DNA of 64,000 nucleotides from Anaerococcus murdochii (lineage in GTDB: Bacteria; Bacillota; Clostridia; Tissierellales; Peptoniphilaceae), in the NCBI RefSeq assembly GCF_019957155.1, contig NZ_JAIPME010000002.1:62001-126000 (forward strand), read 5' to 3'. Position 1 is the first letter of the stretch. Every line of letters starts with the position of its first letter. Made by a program: the position numbers and the translations under genes. The notes under the pieces were generated by a model, which saw only the letters and a program-made list of their open reading frames with translations, had not been told where the DNA came from and did no database searches. Positions 41,385 to 50,960 of this stretch are shown piece after piece.

Positions 41385-43511
41385 ATGGATATTTTAAAAA
41401 ATTCAGATATGTCAATCATTTCAGACCCTCATGTTTTGGATGAGTCCTTGATTGCTGATACTGAAAGTCTGAGAAAAGAATTAAAAGTCGAAAGAAAATT
41501 AGTTGTTGAAAGTGAGTCTCTTTTTAGGAAGGCTCTTGATCTTGTGGATGAGGCTGGATCAAAGTATCTGATTATTTCAGGCGATATTAGCAAGGAAGGC
41601 GAACTTGTTAGCCACAAAAAATCGGCTTCTCTTCTAAAAAATTGGCAAGAAAAAGATTCTGATAGAAAAATTTTTATAATTCCAGGCAATCACGACATAA
41701 ATTCTAAGCGTGCCTATGATTATAAAAATGACACCAAAACTCCTGCCACTAGCCCTAAGGAATTTTACGAAACTTACGATTTTATCTACAAAAACCCATC
41801 TATCCTTGAATTTTACAAGGATTCTGATATTTTTAAGACCTATCTTGAAAGGGTCAACGAAAAATATAAGAGGGATGAAAAATATTCCTACTATGCCAAT
41901 GGCTATTTGACTTATGTAGCAAGGATAAAAAAAGATTATAAATACACTAATGGTCTTACAATAATTATGATTGATTCTTCAATCTATGCCGCAGATATGG
42001 AACAAGGCCACAGGGATGGAGTTAATAACGTAATCGGCTCAGTTTCTACAGAACAATTAAGGTGGATAGCAGATAAGATTGACGAGGCCAAGGCCAGAAA
42101 TGATATGGTAATAGCTGTGGGTCACCACGCTTTTATCCCAAATTTTAGAAACCAAGAGCTAGTATTTTCGCCTTTTATAATCAAAGAATACAAGACTAGG
42201 ATTAAAGATCCCGATCAAAGACTAAATAATAAAACACCTATAGAAGTCCTTGCTGACAATGGGGTTAAGTTTATCTTCACTGGCCACCTCCACGAAAATG
42301 GAACAGCCAAATACGTCTCTGAAGAGGGAAACGAAATCTTCGACATCCAGACAGGTTCAACCATTACCTATCCCCTTCCAATCAGACATTTAAAAATAGA
42401 AAACAAGTCGGGAACCATTAGCGGTTTTGAAGTTGAAATAAAAACCCAACTGATAAGTGAATTTACCTACACAGATGAAAATAAAAATACCATCCACATT
42501 GAAGATGCTTCCTTGCATACCTTGGAAAATCAACTTTCTCTTAAGGAAGTAATTTCAAACTATATAAGGATTCAGGCTAATAATCCTAAGCTTGAAAATT
42601 TGGATGTGAAAACAGAACTTATTAATCAAATCAACGCCAACACCAAGTTTAATCTACCTTACAATACTTACATGGACCAGGTCGTCTTTCCAATGATAAA
42701 AGACAAATTTCCAATGATTAAGCCTATGATTGGAAATATTAACCTAATAGAGGAAAATGGGTCCTATCATATCCTGGTTAAGGCTATTGGCAATAGGATA
42801 ATAATCAAATCTAAAGATATAGAAGAAGCCTTGGATGTGATTTTTAAACAGGTTGAAAGGGACATTATCTATCCACCCCTAATCATTTATTTTATAGAAA
42901 AAATTTTAAATAAGATATTTAAGATGCCTATTGATGATGAGGGCCATACTTTCTATGACTTTGCAAACTTTATTTATCAGTACAGATCAAATGACATAGA
43001 AAGACCAAAATATGTTACAGATATGATTGATAAGCTCAATGACAAATCTTATGACATAATAAATTCAACCTTGGACTACGCAACAGATGAGATAAATGAA
43101 GCCTTTGATTATGTAACTAGCAATATTAAATTCATTAAATACGGGTCTAAGAAAAGATTTTTTGACGATTTAATTAAGACTAGCGGGTTTACTTCAAACC
43201 TCACCTACAAGTATATCAGACTTCGAGTCGACACCCTAAGAGATCTTTTAAATTTCTTTTCTAGATTTATTACAAGAAAGTCTCATATAAGTGGTGTTGA
43301 CCTTGCTAAAAAAATCGCCCATTCAAGATCAATTAGAAAGTTTAAGATGAATATGTCAGATAAGATGTTTGGCCAAAAATCTTTGAGGAAATTTATCGTA
43401 GACATGATTGGGGAAATGAACGAAGATATGGCAAAAATTTACCAAAACGATACTGATAATGATATAGATTTTTACTTCAACTATATAGAATTTCACGATA
43501 GTGACAATTAA
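41385..43511 (+). CDS. Calcineurin-like metallophosphoesterase with long C-terminal region
   Basis: A 708-residue protein. The N-terminal ~330 residues form a metal-dependent phosphoesterase with the expected motifs: SDPH near 14, SGDISKEGE near 64, GNHD near 101, GHHAFIP near 245 and GHLHENG near 300, which bind two metal ions. The remaining ~380 residues are mostly helical, without a recognised domain. No signal peptide is seen. The substrate is unknown. Similar proteins are common in Firmicutes surface or nucleotide metabolism. AGGAAG precedes the ATG, and the gene stands alone. Confidence 0.85.
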   Translation: MDILKNSDMSIISDPHVLDESLIADTESLRKELKVERKLVVESESLFRKALDLVDEAGSKYLIISGDISKEGELVSHKKSASLLKNWQEKDSDRKIFIIPGNHDINSKRAYDYKNDTKTPATSPKEFYETYDFIYKNPSILEFYKDSDIFKTYLERVNEKYKRDEKYSYYANGYLTYVARIKKDYKYTNGLTIIMIDSSIYAADMEQGHRDGVNNVIGSVSTEQLRWIADKIDEAKARNDMVIAVGHHAFIPNFRNQELVFSPFIIKEYKTRIKDPDQRLNNKTPIEVLADNGVKFIFTGHLHENGTAKYVSEEGNEIFDIQTGSTITYPLPIRHLKIENKSGTISGFEVEIKTQLISEFTYTDENKNTIHIEDASLHTLENQLSLKEVISNYIRIQANNPKLENLDVKTELINQINANTKFNLPYNTYMDQVVFPMIKDKFPMIKPMIGNINLIEENGSYHILVKAIGNRIIIKSKDIEEALDVIFKQVERDIIYPPLIIYFIEKILNKIFKMPIDDEGHTFYDFANFIYQYRSNDIERPKYVTDMIDKLNDKSYDIINSTLDYATDEINEAFDYVTSNIKFIKYGSKKRFFDDLIKTSGFTSNLTYKYIRLRVDTLRDLLNFFSRFITRKSHISGVDLAKKIAHSRSIRKFKMNMSDKMFGQKSLRKFIVDMIGEMNEDMAKIYQNDTDNDIDFYFNYIEFHDSDN

Positions 43512-43515
43512 AACA

Positions 43516-43558
43516 AAAACAAGAGCCATCGCAAAATTTGCAATAGCTCTTGTTTTTT
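43516..43558. terminator. Bidirectional terminator
   Basis: AAACAAGAGC and GCTCTTGTTT flank an inner AAATTT-centred stem, with A and T runs on both sides. It serves the convergent metallophosphoesterase and DUF1846 genes. Confidence 0.8.
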
Positions 43559-43559
43559 C

Positions 43560-45032
43560 TTACCTATAATCTTCTTCTGAAAATTCTGGATCTTGGGTGA
43601 AGTTTAATCCGAGTTTTCTAAGCATGGATTTTTGTGAATCATTTAAAATAACTGTTGAATGAGCATCAAGGCCCTTTAATTTGCCCAATTGTTTAATAGC
43701 CATATGGGTTAGCGGGTTGGTTGTCGCTGATATTGATAGAGCTATGAGCATTTCATTTACTGACAAACTTGTCTCATTGCCGCCTAAATCCTTGGTTTTA
43801 AGGTCTGATACCGGCTCAATTATGTGAGGAGAAATTAGTAAAATTTCTTCATCCAGCTTGCCAAGTTTTTTGAGGACATTTAATATACAAGCTGCAGGTG
43901 CACTTAAAAGATTGCTCTTTTTGCCTGTAATAATTTCTCCGTCTTGGGTTTCTATGGCGAAGGATTCTGTGCCAGCATTTTTTGCTCTCTCCCTTGCTCC
44001 TAGGGCAACAAGCCTGTCATCTGCGGATATTTCAAGCTGACTCATGAGCATTTGAATTTTTTCTAAGGTGTGGAAAGATTCCTTGGCCATCCTGTAGTCA
44101 ACTAGGGTATTGTAATATCTTCTTATGATTTCTGCCTTGGAAGCATCTTTGGCGGCCTTATCATCTACGATGCAGAAACCTGACATATTTACACCCATAT
44201 CTGTAGGTGACATATAAGGAGATTTGCCCATAATTTTTTCAAACATCTTTTTAAGGATAGGAAAGGCCTCCACATCCCTGTTGTAGGAAACTGCGGACTT
44301 GCCGTAGGCTTCAAGATGGTATGGGTCAATCATATTTACATCATCAAGGTCAGCTGTGGCTGCTTCGTAGGCCATATTAACAGGATGTTTTAGTGGTAAA
44401 TTCCAAATTGGAAAAGTTTCAAATTTGGCATAACCAGCATTAACTCCATTTTCATGGTCGAGATACATTTGAGATAAGCAAGTTGCCATTTTACCTGAAC
44501 CTGGACCAGGACCTGTAACTACTACTAGGGGTCTAGTAGTTTTAACATGGTCATTTTTGCCAAAACCTTGGTCTGAAATAATTTTTTCAAGCTTATTTGG
44601 ATAACCATCAATGTCGTAAGTCTTGTAATTTTTAATGCCTAGGTTATCTAAGTATTGGCAATACTTAAGGACTTTTTCCTGATAGTCAAACTGAGTAATT
44701 ACTATAGCAGATACCAAAAATCCAAAGTCTTCAAGGGCAGATTTTAACCTGATGGCTTCAGTATCATAGGAAATACCGTTATCTCCCCTAATCTTTGTTT
44801 TTTCAATATCCTTAGCATTTATTGTAATAATTATTTCGGTTTTTTCTTTAATATTTAAGAGCATCCTCAACTTAGAATCTGGTAAAAATCCTGGCAAGAC
44901 CCTTGATGCGTGGGCATCGTCAAAGAGTTTACCACCAAATTCTAGGTACAACTTATCAAAGTGACTGATTCTTTCAACAATCTTTGCCGATTGTTCCTTA
45001 ATATATTTATCGTTATCAAAAGCTAGTTTCAC
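43560..45032 (-). CDS. DUF1846 family protein
   Basis: A 490-residue cytoplasmic protein that matches the DUF1846 (UPF0371) family along its whole length: the start with FDNDKYIKEQSAKIV and LEFGGKLFDDAHASRVLPGF, a nucleotide-like loop GPGPGSGKMATCLSQ near 185-200, and the conserved MSPTDMGVNM segment near 275. The P-loop-like stretch suggests nucleotide binding, but no activity is established. It is monocistronic, ending at the bidirectional terminator. Confidence 0.88.
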   Translation of the reverse strand: MKLAFDNDKYIKEQSAKIVERISHFDKLYLEFGGKLFDDAHASRVLPGFLPDSKLRMLLNIKEKTEIIITINAKDIEKTKIRGDNGISYDTEAIRLKSALEDFGFLVSAIVITQFDYQEKVLKYCQYLDNLGIKNYKTYDIDGYPNKLEKIISDQGFGKNDHVKTTRPLVVVTGPGPGSGKMATCLSQMYLDHENGVNAGYAKFETFPIWNLPLKHPVNMAYEAATADLDDVNMIDPYHLEAYGKSAVSYNRDVEAFPILKKMFEKIMGKSPYMSPTDMGVNMSGFCIVDDKAAKDASKAEIIRRYYNTLVDYRMAKESFHTLEKIQMLMSQLEISADDRLVALGARERAKNAGTESFAIETQDGEIITGKKSNLLSAPAACILNVLKKLGKLDEEILLISPHIIEPVSDLKTKDLGGNETSLSVNEMLIALSISATTNPLTHMAIKQLGKLKGLDAHSTVILNDSQKSMLRKLGLNFTQDPEFSEEDYR

Positions 45033-45079
45033 AATTTCCTCCTATTATACCTATTAATTATACCAAGAATTTCTCAAAA

Positions 45080-45114
45080 AAAAAATAAGACGTAAAAAAT
45101 ATACGCCTTATTTT
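45080..45114 (-). terminator. Terminator of the sugar transferase gene
   Basis: AAAATAAGGCGTATA and TACGTCTTATTTT form a stem followed by nine T residues on the minus strand; it slightly overlaps the stop codon. Confidence 0.75.
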
Positions 45115-45761
45115 GTGATAATTGTTTTAGCTGTCTTAAAAAGTATTGAAATATCAGTCTTTATTGACAGATTTTCTATATATTTTAACTTAAGATCTAT
45201 TTTTATTGGGAGGATTTTTTCTAGGTAAATCTTCTCACTATCCTCAATTGAATTATAATATTCAGATTCATTCCTAAATTCTATGGATGCATAGTCAGTA
45301 ATCCCAGGCCTTACAGCAAAAATTACGTCGTAGTAATTTGGATATAAATTTACCATCTTTGGTGTTTCTGGCCTTGGTCCCACAAGTGACATATCGCCCT
45401 TTAGGACATTTATAAATTGAGGGAGTTCGTCAATCTTCCATTTTCTCAAAAATTCCCCAGTTTTTGTAATCCTTGGGTCGTTTTTGACTGTTAGGTTATC
45501 AAGGTTTTTGTCGGCGCCCACTCTCATTGTCCTAAATTTAATGATATAAAAAGGTCTTTTGCCCTTGGCAAGCCTTTCTTGCTTGTAAAAAACAGGTCCT
45601 TTTGAATCAAGCTTAATAAAAATTGCCACAATTATCATTGGAATAGCAATTATTATCAAGACTATGAGCGATACAAGAATATCAAAAAATCTCTTGAAAA
45701 ACAAAGACACTTTTTTCTTATTTAATTTTTCATAAATTAAATCTTCGTTTACCTTATTCAC
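45108..45761 (-). CDS. Bacterial sugar transferase (undecaprenyl-phosphate glycosyl-1-phosphate transferase family)
   Basis: An initiating enzyme that moves a sugar-1-phosphate from a UDP-sugar to undecaprenyl phosphate for surface polysaccharide or glycoprotein. At 217 residues it is the short form: one membrane helix (about 25-48), then the catalytic region with KQERLAKGKRPFYIIKFRTM, DELPQFINVLKGDMSLVGPRPE and a C-terminal YTEN-like region. The start is GTG with GAGG 6 nt before it. No polysaccharide cluster surrounds it, so its glycan is unknown. Confidence 0.9.
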   Translation of the reverse strand: MNKVNEDLIYEKLNKKKVSLFFKRFFDILVSLIVLIIIAIPMIIVAIFIKLDSKGPVFYKQERLAKGKRPFYIIKFRTMRVGADKNLDNLTVKNDPRITKTGEFLRKWKIDELPQFINVLKGDMSLVGPRPETPKMVNLYPNYYDVIFAVRPGITDYASIEFRNESEYYNSIEDSEKIYLEKILPIKIDLKLKYIENLSIKTDISILFKTAKTIITK

Positions 45762-45786
45762 ATTAATCCTCTGTTTTAATAATCAT

Positions 45787-45820
45787 TAGACTATTAAACT
45801 TCAAATTTATAAATAGTCTA
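45787..45820. repeat. Inverted repeat between apbE and the sugar transferase gene
   Basis: TAGACTATT and AATAGTCTA, 16 nt apart, lie between the apbE stop and the sugar transferase start. It might be a weak terminator for apbE or an operator; the T run is poor. Confidence 0.45.
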
Positions 45821-45828
45821 GTAAAATC

Positions 45829-46983
45829 TTATTCTACTTCAGGCCAGCCTTCTGTAGAATAAGAATTATAATCTTCATCTATCCACAAAACTTCAGCCCC
45901 AACTTTTTTCGCAAACTCACGACCTTCTTCAAGATCTATGATGAAAAGATAGGTAGAAATTGTATCTGCCTCTGCTATATCATCTAAAATTACAGAAACT
46001 GATCTCCATCTTGTTGATGGATACATAGTTTCTGGGTCAATTATGTGGTGGTATCTCTTGCCATCTACCATGAAAAATCTTTGGTAGTCCCCACTTGTTA
46101 CTACAGATGTATTTTTAAGGCTAACTACAGATGAATATGGATTTTCCTTATCTTCTAGGTCTGGGTTTTGGATGGCTATCTTATAATAAGAATTTTCACT
46201 AGCTGGATTATCTCCAATTAGAACATCATCCCCACCTACAGATAGGATTCCGTGTTTTAGACCTTCTTCTTGTAGCTTATTTGCGATTATTTTTGTTGCA
46301 TAGCCCTTGCCGATAGCTCCAATATCTATCCTAACTTCTGGATCTTTGATAAATACAGTACCTGCCTTTTCATCAACTACTATAGAATCAATATCCTTGT
46401 GGGCACTGGCCTTAACAAGCATACTTTCTTCTGGAATTGCAGCCTTTTCTAGATTATCTAGGGACATTTCCCTATAATCGTGCCAAAGGCCTAAGAGAGA
46501 ACCCATAGCTATGTTTATTTTTCCATCTGTAAGGTCATACATTTTTTTAGAATATTCTACAAGTTCTATGATCTTTGGGTCAACCTTAACTGGCTCTTTA
46601 CCTGCATTTTCATTGATGGTCCTAAAGTTATTGACCCCTTCAAAAGCATCGTAGGAGTTATATAGTTCATGATAGGTCTTAAGTTCATCTCTTAAAACTT
46701 TTACGTATTTATCAAACTCTTCTTGATCCTTTGTGTAGGCTAAGAAAGTTGTGACTGTATCAAAGTATTCGTAAACATTTTCTGTGTGTTTTTCTAGTTG
46801 GGTATTTTCTTCTGAATCACTTTGAACTTTTTCCTCATCACTTGAGCTAGCATCTACATCTTCCTTTGAAGAATCTTCGTTCACTGCTTCTAGTTTTGGT
46901 TTTTCTACATTTTCTTTTTCATTAATATTGGCACAAGCTGTAAGACTTGCAGCGAGTGCCAAAACCATAAGTATTTTTTTCAT
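45829..46983 (-). CDS. apbE: FAD:protein FMN transferase ApbE (lipoprotein)
   Basis: ApbE attaches FMN to threonines of extracytoplasmic flavoproteins such as RnfG/NqrC or FMN-binding-domain proteins. The 384 residues carry a lipoprotein signal (LTAC, Cys17), an acidic Ser/Glu linker (about 25-70), then the ApbE fold with EYFDTVTTF at the start, IDIGAIGKGYA near 270, and HHIIDPETMYP near 325. It is the last gene of a five-gene operon and overlaps the preceding gene by 4 bp. No FMN-accepting protein is in the window. Confidence 0.93.
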   Translation of the reverse strand: MKKILMVLALAASLTACANINEKENVEKPKLEAVNEDSSKEDVDASSSDEEKVQSDSEENTQLEKHTENVYEYFDTVTTFLAYTKDQEEFDKYVKVLRDELKTYHELYNSYDAFEGVNNFRTINENAGKEPVKVDPKIIELVEYSKKMYDLTDGKINIAMGSLLGLWHDYREMSLDNLEKAAIPEESMLVKASAHKDIDSIVVDEKAGTVFIKDPEVRIDIGAIGKGYATKIIANKLQEEGLKHGILSVGGDDVLIGDNPASENSYYKIAIQNPDLEDKENPYSSVVSLKNTSVVTSGDYQRFFMVDGKRYHHIIDPETMYPSTRWRSVSVILDDIAEADTISTYLFIIDLEEGREFAKKVGAEVLWIDEDYNSYSTEGWPEVE

Positions 46984-47447
46984 ATTTTATTTATATTAAT
47001 TGTCTCCATATCTTTGTTGACAGAAAGCCCCTCGTCTTCTGCCCAACTTAGTAACAAACCTGCCGCGACCTTATCTCTAAAGTCGTTCCATCTGCCTTCT
47101 AGGCCAAGTTCATAAACTGTATCCATAAACTCAGCGCTTGGTGCTATAAACTCAGCGTTTTCCACAAAGGCATCCCTTTCTCTCCTATCTAAGGTAGAGA
47201 TAAAGGCATCCCTAATGTCGGAATTATCTACTTCGCTTGTACCTGGCATAAGGATATATTTTTCTACATCCTGGTCTATATCTATATAGGACGCTTCAAT
47301 GTCTTCATTGGTTTGAATCTCCTTATTGATCCTGATAAAATCAAGGGATTCAGTGTTTAACCACATATTTTTTAAGTATGTGTCCTCATCTATCAAAGTC
47401 CATTTTTCAACTAACCATGATAGGTTGATTGGTTTTCTGTCTTTCAT
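46980..47447 (-). CDS. UPF0158-like protein
   Basis: A 155-residue acidic soluble protein. The second half, YILMPGTSEVDNSDIRDA through ERDAFVENAEF and GRWNDFRDKVAAG to a WAEDEGL end, resembles the UPF0158 family (a short helical domain with W..FRD and a WAEE-like end). No catalytic motif is seen. Both ends overlap neighbours by 4 bp (ATGA), so it is translated with glgB and apbE. Its function is unknown. Confidence 0.55.
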   Translation of the reverse strand: MKDRKPINLSWLVEKWTLIDEDTYLKNMWLNTESLDFIRINKEIQTNEDIEASYIDIDQDVEKYILMPGTSEVDNSDIRDAFISTLDRRERDAFVENAEFIAPSAEFMDTVYELGLEGRWNDFRDKVAAGLLLSWAEDEGLSVNKDMETININKI

Positions 47448-49249
47448 ATTTCTCTTATCTTAAAGATTACAGCTTCGTATTGCCAAAGCTCTAATCCCAG
47501 ATTATTTCCTTTCTTAACTTCTATTCTTCTCTTATTATTTCTATACTCGCCGTATTTTTCATCTAAGGAATTAAATACTTCCTCAAAAACTAAATCTTCG
47601 TCATAATATATTTCGTAGTATGGTTGGTAGACATTGGCCATATTTAAGATAACCAAATACCTATCCCCGTCTGCTATCCTCTCATAGGCAAAGACAGAGT
47701 TGGTATTATCGTCTACTACTCTCCACACAAAGCCATCTTGATCATAATCATACTTGTAAAAGGCCTTTTCGTCCTTATATAATTTGTTCAAATCTTTTAC
47801 AAAACGATTATATCCATCGTGGATTGGATAATCAAGATATTCCCACCTAATTCCTACATTTTCGTTCCACTCTTCAAAGGTCGCAATTTCATTGCCCATA
47901 AAGTTTAACATCTTGCCTGGATGGGTCATTTGGTAGGTCATTAGGACCTTTAATTGTTTGAATTTATCTTCATAGGACCCATTCATTTTGTCAATCATAG
48001 ATTTTTTGAGGTGGACAACCTCATCGTGGCTTAGTGGAAGCAGGAATTTCTCATTGTAAAAATAATACATGGAGAAATTGATATTGGTTTGGTAGTCCCT
48101 TCTATTCATAGAATCGACTTTGAAATACCTCAAGGTATCATTCATCCAACCCATATCCCACTTATAATCAAAACCAAGTCCACCTTCAGAAACCGGATGG
48201 GTTACCTTTGGATAATCAGAAGAATCTTCTGCAATCCTCATCACATCTGGGTGGAGGTTCTCTAAAGTTTCATTTAAGTTTTTTATAAAGAAGATGTTAT
48301 CGTGGTGGACGCCCCTATTTGAATTTCCATTATAAAATACCATATAAGACACAGCGTCAATCCTAATTCCATCTAGGTGAAATTCTTCGATTAAATATGC
48401 CATAGAAGACTTCATAAAGCTTCTCACATGGCCCTTTGAATAGTCAAAGTTATTTGAACCCCATTCAGAATATTTTAAGTCCATATATTGGGACTCGTAC
48501 ATGGCTGTTCCATCAAAATGGTCAAGACCATAAAAATCTGAAGCGTAGTGAACTGCGACCACATCAAGGATGACCCCGATGCCGTTTTGGTGGAGGATGT
48601 CTACAAACTTTTTAAAATCAAGACCTGTCCCATACCTGTGGCTAATTGCAAAAAATCCTGTCGATTGGTAGCCCCAAGATGGGTAAAAAGGATATTCTGT
48701 AACTGGCATAATTTCAACATGAGTGTATCCCATTTCCTTAACATGCTTAACAAGACTATCAACTATGTCTAGGAAATTTACCTTGCCAGTAAATCTCATA
48801 AAAGATCCTATGTGGAGTTCATATATATTTAGGGGCTTGTCAAAATTTTTATCCCTAGTTTTTATAAAGTCATCATCATTAAATACATAGTCATCTTCTG
48901 CTGTGATTCTAGCTGCAAAGTCGCCTTCTCCGTCCATTGCATGGGCAAAAGGATCAGTTTTTTCCATCCAATTCCCATCCTTGACCACTATATATTTGTA
49001 ATAGTCATTGACCTTTGCTTTATAAAAGCCATAAAAATATCCAAACTCGTCGTTTTTTACAAGTTTTTCGTTTTGCCAACCAGTAAAGTCTCCTTTGATA
49101 TAAACTTCATCTGCATTTGGTGCATAGACTCTAAATATATAGCCATCTTCATGAGGGATTGCTCCCCAAATCTTATGGCCAATGGTGGAATTGCCGTCTA
49201 TATAATCTTTAATTTCCTGGTAATTTGTTGGTAAAATATTAACTTTCAT
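47444..49249 (-). CDS. glgB: 1,4-alpha-glucan branching enzyme
   Basis: GlgB introduces alpha-1,6 branches into glycogen-like glucans. The 601 residues contain an N-terminal CBM48 domain (about 25-115) and a GH13 barrel with nucleophile Asp298 (GIRIDAV), acid/base Glu341 (MRIAEDSS), LSHDEVVH near 420, and the C-terminal beta domain. It is at the short end for the family and lacks a second N-terminal module. It lies between udk and the UPF0158-like gene, and no other glycogen gene is in the operon or window. Confidence 0.94.
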   Translation of the reverse strand: MKVNILPTNYQEIKDYIDGNSTIGHKIWGAIPHEDGYIFRVYAPNADEVYIKGDFTGWQNEKLVKNDEFGYFYGFYKAKVNDYYKYIVVKDGNWMEKTDPFAHAMDGEGDFAARITAEDDYVFNDDDFIKTRDKNFDKPLNIYELHIGSFMRFTGKVNFLDIVDSLVKHVKEMGYTHVEIMPVTEYPFYPSWGYQSTGFFAISHRYGTGLDFKKFVDILHQNGIGVILDVVAVHYASDFYGLDHFDGTAMYESQYMDLKYSEWGSNNFDYSKGHVRSFMKSSMAYLIEEFHLDGIRIDAVSYMVFYNGNSNRGVHHDNIFFIKNLNETLENLHPDVMRIAEDSSDYPKVTHPVSEGGLGFDYKWDMGWMNDTLRYFKVDSMNRRDYQTNINFSMYYFYNEKFLLPLSHDEVVHLKKSMIDKMNGSYEDKFKQLKVLMTYQMTHPGKMLNFMGNEIATFEEWNENVGIRWEYLDYPIHDGYNRFVKDLNKLYKDEKAFYKYDYDQDGFVWRVVDDNTNSVFAYERIADGDRYLVILNMANVYQPYYEIYYDEDLVFEEVFNSLDEKYGEYRNNKRRIEVKKGNNLGLELWQYEAVIFKIREI

Positions 49250-49868
49250 TAGTATTTCCTATCATATTTTCTATATGTTTAGACAAAATTTCTATACCCT
49301 TGATATTCTTAGCTCCCCTTGGGATAATGATGTCGGCGTATTTTTTGCTTGGTTCTACGTACTTTTCGTGCATTGGTTTGACCTGCTCAATATATTGGGT
49401 GAGGCAAGATTCCACTGACCTTCCCCTTTCTACCGTATCCCTTAGGATTCTTCTTTTTAGTCTAATATCACTATCAGCATCCACAAAGACCTTAGTGTCT
49501 GTAAGGTCTCTTATTCTTTTATCATATAGGACCAAAATCCCCTCTATGAGGATGATCTTTTTGGCCTTAACTTTGATTGTCTCTTTGCTCCTGGTGTGGA
49601 TGGTGTAGTCGTAGACAGGCATATCAATTTCTTCGCCTGCTACCAATCTTTCAAGGTCGTCGCAAAACAAATCAGTATCAAAGGCCTTTGGATGGTCATA
49701 ATTTAAAAGCTTTCTTTCTTCAAAATCTAGGTCGTCATGGGCCCTGTAATAATTATCGTGGCCCACAACTATCAAATCATCTTTGAAAGTTTCTGCAATT
49801 ATCTTTACTATCGTAGATTTGCCAGAGGCAGAACCTCCAGCAACTGCTACGATTTTGGGTCTTATCAT
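49239..49868 (-). CDS. udk: Uridine kinase
   Basis: Phosphorylates uridine and cytidine in pyrimidine salvage. The 209 residues show the P-loop GGSASGKST (11-19), DHPKAFDTDLF near 60, the DYTIHTR substrate segment near 85, and RRILRDTVERGRS near 135-150, all typical of Udk. It overlaps glgB by 11 bp and the dehydrogenase gene by 4 bp. An operon shared with a branching enzyme might reflect a link to UDP-sugar supply, but this is inference. Confidence 0.95.
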   Translation of the reverse strand: MIRPKIVAVAGGSASGKSTIVKIIAETFKDDLIVVGHDNYYRAHDDLDFEERKLLNYDHPKAFDTDLFCDDLERLVAGEEIDMPVYDYTIHTRSKETIKVKAKKIILIEGILVLYDKRIRDLTDTKVFVDADSDIRLKRRILRDTVERGRSVESCLTQYIEQVKPMHEKYVEPSKKYADIIIPRGAKNIKGIEILSKHIENMIGNTNES

Positions 49869-50812
49869 AATTTAATCTCGTTTTTTATTTTCCCATCTAG
49901 GTAGGAGTAAAGGTTGTCAAATACAATGTCTGCCCTAATTTGCATGGCTTCTTCTGTATAAAAAGCAACGTGGTTTGTTAGTAGGACATTTTTAGCATTT
50001 CTTAGTGGATAATCAGCTGGAAGTGGTGGTTCCATATCAAAAACATCAATACCAGCCCTTAGCTTATCTTCATTTAATAATTTGGCCAGGTAGTCATTAT
50101 CAACTACAGCTCCCCTTGCACAGTTAATTAGAACAGCACCTTCCTTCATTAGGTCAAGTTCCTCTTTTCCTAAGAAGTGCTTGGTTTCTTTGTTGTTTGG
50201 TATATGAAGGGATACTATGTCAGCTTCCTTAAGAAGGGTCTTAAGGTCAACATATTCTACTCCTAGAGCCTTGATGTCGTCTTTTTCTGTCCTAGAGAAA
50301 GCAATAATCTTACATCCAAAAACTTGGAGAAGTTCGATGAGTTTTTTACCTATATGGCCTGTCCCTATAACACCAAAAGTTTTGCCTTTGATAAGGGAAC
50401 CTAAAAGTGGATTTGATTTTCCTTCAAAAATATTTTCATTATTTTTGTCAAATTTTCTTAAAACTCCAATTGTTAGACCGATTACAAGCTCAGCTACAGA
50501 ATCATCTGAATAACCAGATGCGTTTAGAACTTTTATGCCTTTTTCCTTACAAGCTTCAAGGTCAACGTGGTCAACCCCTGTAAAGGCAACGTCAATTAGG
50601 TCTAGATTGGTATTTTCTATTACCTTTCTAGATACAGGTTTATTGGTAATAATAGCTATATCAGCATCTTTTAGCCTTGCTATTTTTTCTTCCTCATCCT
50701 TGGCACTTTCCTTATAGTAGGTAAAATCATGGCCAAGTTTTTCAAGTTTTTCCTTTTGTTCTTCTATATAAGATTCTTTAACTTCTAATGGATCAATAAG
50801 ACTAATTTTCAT
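49865..50812 (-). CDS. D-2-hydroxyacid dehydrogenase family protein
   Basis: An NAD-dependent oxidoreductase of the D-lactate/glycerate/phosphoglycerate dehydrogenase family. The 315 residues show the Rossmann GVIGTGHIGKK motif near 145-155, the catalytic Arg in NCARGAVVD near 232, a Glu in IDVFDMEPP near 258, and the His in TNHVAFYT near 285. The C-terminal regulatory domains of SerA are absent. The exact substrate (D-lactate, hydroxypyruvate or another) cannot be assigned. It is the first gene of a five-gene operon read by the promoter at 50849-50877. Confidence 0.88.
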   Translation of the reverse strand: MKISLIDPLEVKESYIEEQKEKLEKLGHDFTYYKESAKDEEEKIARLKDADIAIITNKPVSRKVIENTNLDLIDVAFTGVDHVDLEACKEKGIKVLNASGYSDDSVAELVIGLTIGVLRKFDKNNENIFEGKSNPLLGSLIKGKTFGVIGTGHIGKKLIELLQVFGCKIIAFSRTEKDDIKALGVEYVDLKTLLKEADIVSLHIPNNKETKHFLGKEELDLMKEGAVLINCARGAVVDNDYLAKLLNEDKLRAGIDVFDMEPPLPADYPLRNAKNVLLTNHVAFYTEEAMQIRADIVFDNLYSYLDGKIKNEIKL

Positions 50813-50848
50813 CTATATACTCCTTTATATAAAAAACTTCTTTTAAAC

Positions 50849-50877
50849 ATTATACTCTAAATGTAGGTTTTGTAATA
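50849..50877 (-). promoter_or_regulatory. Promoter of the dehydrogenase-udk-glgB-apbE operon
   Basis: TATAAT (50849-50854) on the minus strand with an imperfect TATTAC/ATTACA -35 at 16-17 nt. AAAGGAG precedes the first gene's ATG. Confidence 0.55.
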
Positions 50878-50905
50878 ATTAAAAATTCTTTAACAAAGTG
50901 AGGAG

Positions 50906-50934
50906 TTGAAATAATTATTTAAAAAGGATAAATT
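50906..50934 (+). promoter_or_regulatory. Promoter of the PhnB-like gene
   Basis: TTGAAA (50906-50911), 17 nt, TAAATT (50929-50934), 26 nt before the ATG, diverging from the dehydrogenase operon. Confidence 0.6.
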
Positions 50935-50960
50935 AAATAGAAGAATAGAAAGGAATTAAA

